Part shown: piece by piece, positions 8,387 to 15,698 of the stretch | Layout of the letters: the number at the start of each line of letters is the position of its first letter | Position numbering within the stretch: the stretch's first letter is position 1 | Source: Deltaproteobacteria bacterium | Lineage (GTDB): Bacteria; Myxococcota_A; Polyangia; JAAYKL01 | Reading direction: 5' to 3' | NCBI GenBank assembly: GCA_030621515.1 | Contig: JAUXHN010000015.1 | Coordinates: forward strand, 1 to 39,285 | Length of the DNA: 39,285 bases | Notes under the pieces: generated by a model | Told to the model about the DNA's origin: nothing | Databases searched by the model: none | Seen by the model: only the letters and a program-made list of their open reading frames with translations | Position numbers and translations under genes: made by a program

Positions 8387-8884
8387 ATGCGCCGAAAATC
8401 CAGAGAGTCGCCGTTGCCCAGGCCCGTGGTCGGTGTGCGATGCAGTGGAGCGGGGAGCAGCGCCGATCCTCGGACGGTGAGGAGGCGCGCGGAGAAGATC
8501 CTTCACGCTCTGGACAGGGCTCATTCGGAGCTTTCGATTCTCCTTTGTGACGATGACTTAATTCGCGATCTGAACAGGGAGCACCGCGGAGTGGACAGCG
8601 CTACCGACGTCTTGTCTTTTTCAATGCAAAACGAGGACGATCCCGCAGATCCGGCGCGGATGTTGGGCGATGTGGTCATCTCTATCGAAACCGCTGTGCG
8701 GCAGGCGAGCAGACACGGGTGCTCCGTCATCGACGAGGTGACCACGCTGCTGGTTCACGGCGTGCTTCACCTGGTGGGTTACGATCATAGTGACGACGCG
8801 GAGGAAGGTCGAATGAACGCTCTTGCCCGACACCTGAAAGGCATCGTTTCCACGCCGGAAAAGAGATTCCAGACAAGAAAATGA
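8387..8884 (+). CDS. ybeY: Endoribonuclease YbeY
   Basis: A 165-residue single-strand endoribonuclease involved in 16S rRNA 3'-end maturation and ribosome quality control. The zinc-binding signature HGVLHLVGYDH is intact at about 124-134; the upstream TDVLSF and LGDVVIS blocks are also present. The ATG at 8387 is preferred because GGGAG lies 9 nt upstream; a TTG at 8381 overlapping the queG stop is the alternative. It forms a two-gene unit with queG and is followed by an unusually long gap. Confidence 0.93.
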   Translation: MRRKSRESPLPRPVVGVRCSGAGSSADPRTVRRRAEKILHALDRAHSELSILLCDDDLIRDLNREHRGVDSATDVLSFSMQNEDDPADPARMLGDVVISIETAVRQASRHGCSVIDEVTTLLVHGVLHLVGYDHSDDAEEGRMNALARHLKGIVSTPEKRFQTRK

Positions 8885-8966
8885 AAAAAATCGCAAATAC
8901 CCACTTGACCTCCTGGAAAAACTACTCTAGAAGCCCGACCCCATTTATGCCCGTTTCTACTCGTTC

Positions 8967-8975
8967 TGTGAAAAA
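8967..8975 (-). promoter_or_regulatory. Relaxed DnaA-box match
   Basis: TGTGAAAAA fits the reverse complement of the relaxed consensus TTWTNCACA. Alone this would be chance; it is listed because it shares orientation and gap with the two perfect boxes about 190 bp away. Confidence 0.3.
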
Positions 8976-9159
8976 AACACGGTGTCAAGTATAAGCCAGG
9001 TAGGTGTCAGAATAAACACATATCGCTTGTGCAACTAACCCAGAGAATCGTCGAAAATAACTATTTGCCATGGAATACCAGCGGTTTCGAAGGATTTACC
9101 TTTCGGGGTCCAGGGTGTTTCGGCGGTTCTTTGGAAGATAATTCTTCGGGTGCCGTTTC

Positions 9160-9179
9160 TGTGGATAAATTGTGGATAA
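9160..9179 (-). promoter_or_regulatory. Two perfect DnaA boxes, 11 bp apart
   Basis: TGTGGATAA occurs at 9160-9168 and again at 9171-9179. Its reverse complement TTATCCACA is the canonical high-affinity DnaA box. The 11-bp spacing puts both on the same face of the helix, suited to cooperative binding. They lie in a gap where no gene promoter is expected. Confidence 0.65.
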
Positions 9180-9262
9180 CTCGGACGAGAAAATCACAAG
9201 ATCCCGATTTCACTGGTACTCGGTGTCACCGACAGGAATCACAAACTGATGGTTTTGGGCTG

Positions 9263-9586
9263 TTACAGGGCTAGGCAGGTCTCTACGGCCCTGTGAAAAG
9301 CCTCCAGCAGAACTTCGTGATTCTGCTGTTCCCAACAATGGGGGAAGTTCTCACGGAGCAGGTCGGGGCTGGCTGACAGAGCCTCCGAGACGTTCTTTCC
9401 CGTGAGGAACCCGGCGACATCCGAGCAACCGGTGATCTCGGTGGTGGCGTTGTTGCCAAGACCGAAGGAGACGCTGAGAATAACGCCTTCCTTGATCACT
9501 ACTGTAGCGATGACGTGGCTGTCTTTGTATTCAAACTCACCGGTTCCGGTGATTGTGCTAGAAGATGTCGGATCAGTGGAGCTCAT
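9263..9586 (-). CDS. Small IscU/NifU-like protein (divergent), hypothetical
   Basis: A 107-residue cytoplasmic protein. The middle and C-terminal half resembles the N-terminal scaffold fold of NifU/IscU: a GVILSVSF strand, a glycine-asparagine turn, a GCSDVAGFLTGKNVSEAL helix block comparable to the TELIKGKTLDEAL segment, and a final helix EAFHRAVETC. The scaffold's usual cysteine positions are not all kept: the FGCG cysteine is Asn here, and Cys appears in GCS, PHC and ETC instead. A TSCPD-like relative is the alternative. The start has AGGTG 8 nt upstream. The gene lies 45 bp downstream of the Crp/FNR-type regulator, with an FNR-like palindrome between them. Function is not established. Confidence 0.6.
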   Translation of the reverse strand: MSSTDPTSSSTITGTGEFEYKDSHVIATVVIKEGVILSVSFGLGNNATTEITGCSDVAGFLTGKNVSEALSASPDLLRENFPHCWEQQNHEVLLEAFHRAVETCLAL

Positions 9587-9621
9587 GTAACTACACCTAG
9601 CGGCACTATTGCTTTTCAGAA

Positions 9622-9635
9622 ATGATAACGATCAT
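9622..9635. promoter_or_regulatory. FNR-like palindrome ATGAT-AACG-ATCAT
   Basis: The site matches the FNR/DNR consensus TTGAT-N4-ATCAA at 8 of 10 positions, with the TGAT...ATCA core perfect and symmetric. It spans the stop codon of the Crp/FNR-family gene and is centred about 42 bp upstream of the start of the NifU-like gene. That regulator keeps Glu and Arg of the FNR recognition helix (ETAIR against ETISR), so it is a natural candidate to bind here. Confidence 0.5.
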
Positions 9636-10339
9636 ACGTGGGAAGTAATACCGGATGCGAGATCTTCGAGAGTGTCCCTGTCTCTGATGAGAATACCCCT
9701 CTTGTCGTTGGTTACGATATTCATCTTTCGCCATCTGCTCATCACCCGGATCGCCGTCTCGACAGTGGTCCCGACAAGGTCTGCGATATCCTGCCGCGAG
9801 AGCACGATAGGGATGGTTGTGCCGTCGATGGTGGGCTTCTCGCCTATCCGGTCGGCCAGTTTGAGGAGGAGGTGCGCGATGCGGTACTCCACGCCGCCCG
9901 CTGCGAGCTCTTTGATCTTTTGCATCAGCATTCGCTGCCGGCGCGCCATGCCCCTCAGGGAGCGCAGGGCCATGCCCGGCACGTTGGCGAGCAGGTCGAG
10001 AATCTGCGACCGGGGGACGCACAGAAGATTCGTGGGAGACAGGCAGATCGCCGCTGTGGTGTACGCTTCCCCCACCAGAGTTGAGGTTTCGCCGATGGCA
10101 TCCTTCGGCCCGTAGATCTCTATGATCACATCCTTGCCGGTCTCCGAGTGCTTGATGATCTTGACCCGGCCGGAGATCACGAAATACAGGCACCGACAGG
10201 TATCTCCTTCGTTCCAGATCAGGGCGTGACGATCCAGGTTGAGGCTGGTAGTCTCCCGCGCCACGAGTGCGAGACGACTGTCCGGAACTTCCGAGAAGAC
10301 CTTGAACGATTTGAGTTTTTCCAGTACGTCCGCACCCAT
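9632..10339 (-). CDS. Crp/FNR-family transcriptional regulator
   Basis: A DNA-binding regulator of 235 residues from the chosen start. The cyclic-nucleotide-binding-like barrel spans about 15-120; the usual cAMP-contact Arg-Ser pair is absent (AYTTA at that place), so cAMP is unlikely. No N-terminal FNR cysteine cluster is present either, so the signal is unknown; DNR- or haem-type sensing is possible. The winged helix-turn-helix near the C-terminus (LSRQDIADLVGTTVETAIRV) resembles FNR. The ATG at 10339 is chosen because GGGAG lies 6 nt upstream; the longer frame from 10363 has no ribosome site. It is divergent from the ECF sigma gene. Confidence 0.9.
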   Translation of the reverse strand: MGADVLEKLKSFKVFSEVPDSRLALVARETTSLNLDRHALIWNEGDTCRCLYFVISGRVKIIKHSETGKDVIIEIYGPKDAIGETSTLVGEAYTTAAICLSPTNLLCVPRSQILDLLANVPGMALRSLRGMARRQRMLMQKIKELAAGGVEYRIAHLLLKLADRIGEKPTIDGTTIPIVLSRQDIADLVGTTVETAIRVMSRWRKMNIVTNDKRGILIRDRDTLEDLASGITSHV

Positions 10340-10364
10340 AAGGGGCTCCCTTTCGCTGGACATG

Positions 10365-10393
10365 AACTAACGTGGCTTGGAACAAGTTGTCAA
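10365..10393 (-). promoter_or_regulatory. Possible promoter for the Crp/FNR gene
   Basis: Reading the minus strand, a perfect -35 TTGACA (10388-10393) is followed after 17 nt by TTAGTT (10365-10370), a poor -10. A start site here would leave a leader of about 20 nt before the preferred ATG at 10339 and would exclude the ATG at 10363. Confidence 0.35.
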
Positions 10394-10468
10394 TCCGTGA
10401 ATAGGTTCTCGGGATTGCGGACGCCAAAACGAGGTGTTAGAGTTCAGCGATGGAATAGCAGGACCGCC

Positions 10469-11200
10469 ATGACCAAACGCGCCAACATCGCGGTCTCCGC
10501 GGAAGTCTCCGGGAAAACCGCCAAAACCACGTCTGCTTCGGTGAATAAAGGCGCCCGCGGGCTGTCCATTACTAAGAAGGCAGCGGCGGCCCGAAAAGTG
10601 GAATCGCAAATCGATTTGGAGCTGGTTCGGCGCTGTCAGAAGGGCGACGATGTTGCGTTCGGCCAGCTGATAAGCCGATACCAACGAAAAGTTTTCACCA
10701 TCGCCCTGGGCATGGTGAAGACACCCGACGACGCCATGGACATCGCGCAAGAAGCGTTTATCAAGGTCCATCGCTACATCGGGAACTTTCAGGGGTCTTC
10801 GAGCTTTTATACGTGGCTCTACCGCATTATCGTCAATCTTTGCATCGATCATCTCAGGAGATCGGGCAAGTTTGCGAGTGTTGAGTTTGATGAAAGAATA
10901 TATGGAAGCGCATCGAGAGGTGGAAAAGAAGGAGTACTCTCCAAGGGACTGGACGGAGATCCTTCGCGCAACCTCGGGCGAAAGGAGTTGGCCGAACACA
11001 TCCAGGCAGCGATCGACGAGTTGCCGCCCTATCACAGGGCCGTGATCGTAATGCGCGAGATCGAGGGGATGTCGTACGCCGATATGGCAAAGGCAATGAA
11101 GGTATCAAAGGGAACAATCATGTCGCGGTTGCATCACGCAAGACAAAAGCTTCAGCGTTCCCTCAAGGATTATCTTCAGGGAGAGCTGGTGGTGAGGTAG
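10469..11200 (+). CDS. ECF-type RNA polymerase sigma factor
   Basis: A 243-residue RpoE-like sigma factor. A basic Lys/Ala-rich N-terminal extension of about 50 residues precedes region 2 (about 60-125: DAMDIAQEAFIKVHRYIGNF and the WLYRIIVNLCIDHLRR helix) and region 4 (about 180-238: ELPPYHRAVIVMREIEGMSY with helix-turn-helix VSKGTIMSRLHHAR). ATG 10469 is preferred, with AGGA 6 nt upstream; the frame is open further upstream but overlaps the divergent regulator. It is followed 16 bp later by a membrane protein that fits an anti-sigma factor. The N-terminal extension is longer than typical for ECF proteins and its role is unknown. Confidence 0.93.
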   Translation: MTKRANIAVSAEVSGKTAKTTSASVNKGARGLSITKKAAAARKVESQIDLELVRRCQKGDDVAFGQLISRYQRKVFTIALGMVKTPDDAMDIAQEAFIKVHRYIGNFQGSSSFYTWLYRIIVNLCIDHLRRSGKFASVEFDERIYGSASRGGKEGVLSKGLDGDPSRNLGRKELAEHIQAAIDELPPYHRAVIVMREIEGMSYADMAKAMKVSKGTIMSRLHHARQKLQRSLKDYLQGELVVR

Positions 11201-11216
11201 GAAGATCGGTGATGTC

Positions 11217-11765
11217 ATGAAAAGCTTGTCTGAAAAACTGCTCGCACGTTACCACGATGGGGAGATCGGCGAGAAAGATATCAAACGGGTCGAGGCGATT
11301 TTACTGGAGTCGGCGCGGGACCGGGAGTCTCTGGAAGGGATGTCCCGGATTGGAGATCTCCTCCGGTTGATGAACGAGGAGAACCTGGATTCGGTGTCCT
11401 TCGAAGGTTTCGAACAGCGCGTCCTGAACAGCCTCGATCGCGCCGAGCGCCCGGGTTTCTTCGAAAGCTTGAAGGTGTGGATGAGTGAGTTCTTCGAGCA
11501 TCGCAAGACTGTCTGGATCCCGACGGCATCACTTGTCGGGGCGGCGGCAGCCGTGTTGCTCGCGCTTCCGCTTGTAACGGGTACGGTGCCGCCGGCAACG
11601 GATCCGGGAGACGACGTTTCCTCGGGGATATGGGCGGCAGCGGCGGACAGATCGCCCGGTGGTTCCGAGGTTTTGTTGATGAACCGGGGGCAGGCTGTGG
11701 GAACGGAGTACAGTGTGCTCAACGAGCGCGGAGAAGCGATCGGGGTCGTCTGGATAAACGAATGA
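11217..11765 (+). CDS. Putative transmembrane anti-sigma factor
   Basis: A 182-residue single-pass membrane protein directly downstream of the ECF sigma gene. The N-terminal 75 residues resemble the helical anti-sigma domain (LLARYHDGEI...RRVEAILLES-like spacing) but lack the HxxxCxxC zinc motif. The membrane helix is about 100-121 and a short periplasmic domain follows, ending in a predicted small strand unit (AVGTEYSVLNERGEAIGVVW). Gene position and topology support sequestration of the sigma factor at the membrane; the signal and any protease control are unknown. Confidence 0.75.
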   Translation: MKSLSEKLLARYHDGEIGEKDIKRVEAILLESARDRESLEGMSRIGDLLRLMNEENLDSVSFEGFEQRVLNSLDRAERPGFFESLKVWMSEFFEHRKTVWIPTASLVGAAAAVLLALPLVTGTVPPATDPGDDVSSGIWAAAADRSPGGSEVLLMNRGQAVGTEYSVLNERGEAIGVVWINE

Positions 11766-11802
11766 TTGACTTTTTGAGAAAGGCAACGAGGAGTACAGAA
11801 CC

Positions 11803-12273
11803 ATGAACGCGAGGCTGCTAGCCGCAATACTCGGCCTTCTTCTTCTCTTCGGCGCGACTGCGTCGCAAGCTTCGGACAAGGTGCGATGCGAAGTGCTCAC
11901 CATCGAGGCGTCACGCAGCGGTCAGGGGATCGATCCGGCGCTTGCACAGCACGCGTCGATTTTTCAGAAGGCGCCATTCTCGGGCTTCGACACATTCAAG
12001 CTGGTTCATCGCCAGTCGTACGAGTTGACCCTGGGAGCCCCTGTTGCCCTCGCGATGCCTCAGCCTTTGACCGGAGCACTCCAGTTCAACAACCGGCTAC
12101 AGGGGAGGTTGGATCTCACCCTCTCCATCATGCGCCCGCAGCGCAGCCCGATCATCATCAACGGAAAGGCGACTCCCGGCTCTCCCTTCTTCGCGGCCGG
12201 CCTAAAGAGCGCCCATGGACGATGGGTCTTCGGCATCATCTGTGACCGGGCCAACGGCGTGGTCCATCACTGA
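11803..12273 (+). CDS. Secreted protein of unknown function, sigma operon
   Basis: A 156-residue protein with a clear Sec signal peptide (residues 1-23, cleavage after SQA). The mature part contains TIEASRSGQGIDPAL, then a KAPFSGFDTFKLV segment and two predicted beta-strand stretches; there is one Cys just after cleavage and one near the end, which could pair. I recognise the overall pattern as one that recurs beside ECF sigma factors in deltaproteobacteria, from memory only, without a named function. It follows the anti-sigma gene by 37 bp and probably belongs to the same transcript. A periplasmic stress-response or sensing role is inference. Confidence 0.75.
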   Translation: MNARLLAAILGLLLLFGATASQASDKVRCEVLTIEASRSGQGIDPALAQHASIFQKAPFSGFDTFKLVHRQSYELTLGAPVALAMPQPLTGALQFNNRLQGRLDLTLSIMRPQRSPIIINGKATPGSPFFAAGLKSAHGRWVFGIICDRANGVVHH

Positions 12274-12332
12274 TTTCTTTTTTCGTTCTCGCAAGGCCCA
12301 GCACAGCCCCGAAAACTTGACTCGCGATCTGG

Positions 12333-13709
12333 ATGTCTGGAACCTGTTTATCAATGGGCCAGTCTCTTCAAAAAAAACAAGCTGCATTGAACGGTTGGTC
12401 TACAAGACGGCTCCTGATTTTACTTGTCGGCGTTCTCATCTTCTTGAGCGCAGAGGTTCCCGTTGCGTTCGGATCTGATGACGAAGGTCCTCGTTTCTAT
12501 TCCGGGCTGGACGTCGGATACGGTTCCGTTGACGAGGATTGGTTCTTCTCGGTGATGCTGGAGCAGGGATTCTCGTTCGGTGGCCTGGATGTCGCGCTCT
12601 GGGGCCCCCTCAGGTTTCGCGTGATCGACAATGATCCTCAAGACGATGGCACGTTGCGTGAGCAGGACTGGGACGAGCCTTCAGACTTCGCACGCATAGC
12701 CCGTTCGGTAACGTATTTTCACGAGTGGGACGACGCCGTGCTCGATATCCGATTCGGCGAGCTGAATGGTGTCGGTGTGGGGCACGGCTCGGTGATGGAT
12801 TGTTATTTCAATTCCACTGACATGGATCAATACCAGGGGGGGTTGACCCTGGATGTGGACTACGGCGGCAGTGGCCTGGAGCTGGTCACCGAGAACGTTG
12901 TCGCCCCTGAGATCCTGCTGGGCCGTGTCTACATCGCTCCGCTTGCCTGGTTTCTCGAGGGAGACTGGCCCACGCGACTCGTGTTCGGATATACCCTCGG
13001 CGCCGATATCAGTGCGCCGCGTCGCACCACCGCGGATGACCCCACGACCTTGCCCGTTACGGGAGGAGACGTGTCGCTTACCTTGCTCGACAATAATGTG
13101 GTAGAGTTCACCCCCTATCTGGATATGATGGCCATGGACGGCGATCTCGGGTTGCATGCAGGCTTGGCGACTTCCTGGGCCCTGTCGCAAAAGCGAAACG
13201 TGTTCCTGCATCTGCGCGGCGAGTACCGGCGTCTTGGAGGAGACAGCCATCCGGCGATCTTCAACCCGTTTTACGAATATAATCGAAGATATTATGGCAT
13301 GGATGACGAGACCGATATGGAAAACACACTGGCCGATTCCCTCGCCAACGATGATGCAAACACGAGCGATGGGTTCATGGCCCATGCTGTTTTCGACTGG
13401 GATGAGAAGGTTCGTGTGGGAGCACGCTACGACTCGGAGGGGCGTGCCCGGCCTCACTGGGTGATGTTCAGGCTGGACGTATCACCGGTGGAGCGATTTT
13501 CCCTGGCCGGGTTCTACGCCGGTCAGGACAGGGAGCGCGGCACCGGAGTTTTCTCGGTCGATTCGTTGATCGGCGCGTCCGTGCACTATCAGATTATCGG
13601 GCCGCTGCGAGCCTTCTCCGAGTTCACTCGAAGGTGGCGGCGGGTGGGTGCGACCATGGACTGGGCCAACGAATCCGCTTTCGGTGTAGGTTTGCTCTTC
13701 TCTTATTAA
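12333..13709 (+). CDS. Predicted outer-membrane beta-barrel protein
   Basis: Up to 458 residues. The real N-terminus is uncertain: no start has a ribosome site. A TTG at 12387 would place a typical signal peptide (RRLLILLVGVLIFL... ending before GSDDEG) at the very start; ATG codons at 12333 and 12354 would add 18 or 11 residues. The mature part is rich in alternating strands with aromatic girdles, acidic loops and a final aromatic residue (GLLFSY), consistent with a porin-like barrel. Asp-rich loops around the DETDMENTLADSLANDDAN segment may bind cations. No family was recognised. It may be controlled by the upstream sigma factor. Confidence 0.7.
   Translation: MSGTCLSMGQSLQKKQAALNGWSTRRLLILLVGVLIFLSAEVPVAFGSDDEGPRFYSGLDVGYGSVDEDWFFSVMLEQGFSFGGLDVALWGPLRFRVIDNDPQDDGTLREQDWDEPSDFARIARSVTYFHEWDDAVLDIRFGELNGVGVGHGSVMDCYFNSTDMDQYQGGLTLDVDYGGSGLELVTENVVAPEILLGRVYIAPLAWFLEGDWPTRLVFGYTLGADISAPRRTTADDPTTLPVTGGDVSLTLLDNNVVEFTPYLDMMAMDGDLGLHAGLATSWALSQKRNVFLHLRGEYRRLGGDSHPAIFNPFYEYNRRYYGMDDETDMENTLADSLANDDANTSDGFMAHAVFDWDEKVRVGARYDSEGRARPHWVMFRLDVSPVERFSLAGFYAGQDRERGTGVFSVDSLIGASVHYQIIGPLRAFSEFTRRWRRVGATMDWANESAFGVGLLFSY
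12339..12366 (+). promoter_or_regulatory. Candidate ECF-type promoter before the OMP gene
   Basis: GGAAC (12339-12343) and GTCTC (12362-12366) are separated by 18 nt, the general form of extracytoplasmic-function promoters. If real, transcription would begin after both ATG candidates, which would favour the TTG start at 12387. No matching pair with this spacing was found in front of the sigma gene itself, so confidence is low. Confidence 0.25.
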
Positions 13710-13879
13710 TTGTCATTGACAAGACATCCAAAAAAAGTGAGCCGAAACATACCTTCAAAGCAACCTAATTGCAGAGCGTGCAAGATGATGACTTACTCGG
13801 TTTACACTTGAATATGAAGCTGATAACATCGCGTCCTAACTTGTTGGAATTTCTATGTTGATTGGGAGGACTGTAAGTA

Positions 13880-15673
13880 ATGAGCAGGTGTTCCCACTGC
13901 GGTGAGACTCATGGCGCGGACAACCATTTTTGCCCGGTGACAGGCAAGCCCATTGACCTCGGGCCACGCCTCGTTGGGCAGACCTTGCTGGATCACTACA
14001 AGATCGTCACTATTCTGGGAGAAGGACCCACCGGCATCGTGCTCGAAGTGGAGAATATGCAGACCGGGAAGCGCCTGGCTGCGAAACTGATCCACCCACA
14101 ACATACACGTGGCGGAAATACTGCCGATCTCCTGCTCAAGGAGGCCCACAAGGCCGGCAACCTGAATTGCCCCAATATTGCCAGGGTGATCGAGGTCGGG
14201 CGTGATACCGGCGCGGCGCCGGCCATTGTCCGGGAGTTGATGGTTGGAGAGTGCCTCGAAAATTACATTGATGATCATGGTCAGATACCACTTGGCGAAG
14301 CGGTGGGTATCACTCTCGATATTCTCAACGCGTTGAATGCCATTCACAAGGTGGGTATTCTCAACTTGGATCTATCCCCGGCGGATGTGTTTCTGGATGA
14401 ATCTACAGGAGAGAGGATCACCAAGCTCGTCGATTTCGGCGAAGGACATGTGAAATCCGGGCTCACTTCGGATGGTGGCGAAGAACCGGAGAGCTACAAG
14501 TACTACGCCCCGGAGCAACGGCGAAAAGGCTTCGAGGGCGATCCCCGAGTCGATATTTTTTCAGCGGGCGCGATCATGTATCACATGATAACAGGCCAGG
14601 AACCCGCAAGAATTCCGGCGCCGGCCAATTCGTTGCGAAAGGACACGAGTCCCAAGCTCGCGGCTGTCGTCCACAAGGCGCTGGCCGCTGCGCCGGACAA
14701 TCGTTATCAATCCGTCAAGGATTTCGAGGCTGACCTCGAGGATGCTTCGAGGGAACTTATGCCCGCCCCCGCGCCGCCCGCTCCTGCAGAACAGGCAGTC
14801 CCGGCAGATCCGATAGTTCCGGCACCTGCCCAGCCGGAACCTCAACCGGTTGCTCCTTTGGCGCCGGCGACCCCCGCTTTCGAAATGGAGCCGGAGGTGA
14901 TTGATCTGCAACCTGAATCGATGGTCGGTTACGAGGAGCCCACGGGCAGCGACGAGGAACTGGCCCAACCATCTGTCATCGTGGATATGCCCGAGGTCGA
15001 GGCGGCGGCTTCAAGACGAAAACTCGTCACGATTCTGGCGATCGTCGGGGTGCTGGGCGTAGTTGGGATCATCCTGTACTTCGCGCTGGATGTCGGCGGT
15101 GAACCCGCGAAAACGCAGCCGGACGAAGAGACGGTTGCTCCCCTGGAGAAAGTTGCGATCACGATCACGGTAATGCCCGAAAATGCGACAGTCAGCGTGG
15201 ACGGGAAACGCGTGGAGGGTAACCCGCCGGTAATCACGGTAGAAGCAAGTGATGAACTGCATACGGTTAAAGCGGTTGCGGAAGGGTATGAGTCCCTTGA
15301 GAAGGATGTGCATTTCGACAAGACCAAGGAAGTTAAATTCGACCTGATGATGATTGTTGCTCTTGAGGGTGAAACGGGCGAAAAGGACGTCAAGGAAGAT
15401 GACGTGGAAGAGATAGTGGAGCCCGAGCCTGCAGTCGTGCCGGTTCGCGAACCCGAGGCGGAACCTGTTGTAGAGCCGAAGCCCAAGCCGAAACCGATAG
15501 TAAAGCCGAAGCCGAAGCCGAAGCCCAAGCCGAAACCGATAGTAAAACCGAAGCCGAAGCCGAAGCCCAAGCCGAAGCCGATAGTAAAACCGAAACCGAA
15601 GCCGAAGCCCAAGCCGACGGGCAAGCCTAAAAAGAAAAAAGGCGGATTCGATACATCGAATCCGTATGGTTAG
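13880..15673 (+). CDS. Membrane PEGA-domain kinase homologue, probable pseudokinase
   Basis: A 597-residue protein. A short zinc-ribbon-like start (Cys4, Cys7, Cys18; the fourth Cys is replaced) precedes a Hanks-type kinase fold at about 37-290. It keeps the glycine loop (GEGPTG, 48-53), the lysine (Lys69), helix-C Glu88, DFG (185-187) and APE (210-212). The catalytic loop reads NLDLSPADV: Asp164 is kept but HRD, the following Lys and the metal-binding Asn are lost, so phosphotransfer is doubtful. A proline/acid-rich linker, one membrane helix (about 380-402), a PEGA domain (about 425-490) and a long Lys-Pro tail ending FDTSNPYG follow. The start has GGGAGGA 10 nt upstream. The downstream TPR/PEGA gene follows after 25 bp. 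Confidence 0.88.
   Translation: MSRCSHCGETHGADNHFCPVTGKPIDLGPRLVGQTLLDHYKIVTILGEGPTGIVLEVENMQTGKRLAAKLIHPQHTRGGNTADLLLKEAHKAGNLNCPNIARVIEVGRDTGAAPAIVRELMVGECLENYIDDHGQIPLGEAVGITLDILNALNAIHKVGILNLDLSPADVFLDESTGERITKLVDFGEGHVKSGLTSDGGEEPESYKYYAPEQRRKGFEGDPRVDIFSAGAIMYHMITGQEPARIPAPANSLRKDTSPKLAAVVHKALAAAPDNRYQSVKDFEADLEDASRELMPAPAPPAPAEQAVPADPIVPAPAQPEPQPVAPLAPATPAFEMEPEVIDLQPESMVGYEEPTGSDEELAQPSVIVDMPEVEAAASRRKLVTILAIVGVLGVVGIILYFALDVGGEPAKTQPDEETVAPLEKVAITITVMPENATVSVDGKRVEGNPPVITVEASDELHTVKAVAEGYESLEKDVHFDKTKEVKFDLMMIVALEGETGEKDVKEDDVEEIVEPEPAVVPVREPEAEPVVEPKPKPKPIVKPKPKPKPKPKPIVKPKPKPKPKPKPIVKPKPKPKPKPTGKPKKKKGGFDTSNPYG
15494..15620 (+). repeat. 42-bp coding repeats for a Lys-Pro tail
   Basis: The marker ccgatagtaaa recurs at 15494, 15536 and 15578, exactly 42 bp apart, encoding IVKPKPKPKPKPKP-type units. 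The tract is periplasmic by topology and resembles TonB-type rigid Pro-Lys spacers that can cross the periplasm. Confidence 0.85.
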
Positions 15674-15698
15674 TCTCATGCAAATCGGAGGGAGTTCG

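Larger units (their letters stand above)
8885..9262. other. 378-bp gap between converging genes with DnaA boxes
   Basis: No convincing gene lies here: an 81-codon frame at 9029-9274 has no ribosome site and no recognisable content. Both flanking genes end into this gap, so it holds no promoter for either of them. It contains two perfect DnaA boxes and one relaxed match, all on one strand, a few A-rich patches, and GGTGTCA repeated near 8981 and 9003 and again within GGTGTCACC near 9222. A replication-related site or a small RNA gene is possible. Confidence 0.5.

Noticed and set aside
9029-9274. 81-codon open frame in the DnaA-box gap
   Set aside because: No ribosome site, no recognisable protein features, and it overlaps the end of the opposite-strand gene.
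10379-10410. GGAAC...GTTCTC as an autoregulatory ECF promoter of the sigma gene
   Set aside because: The spacing of 21 nt does not match the 18 nt of the other candidate or the usual range.
10148-10468. N-terminal extension of the sigma factor
   Set aside because: It overlaps the divergent Crp/FNR gene and has no sigma-like content; the ATG at 10469 has a ribosome site.
14929-15624. Gly-Phe-repeat protein on the minus strand
   Set aside because: It is the antisense reading of the Lys-Pro repeat of the PEGA pseudokinase.
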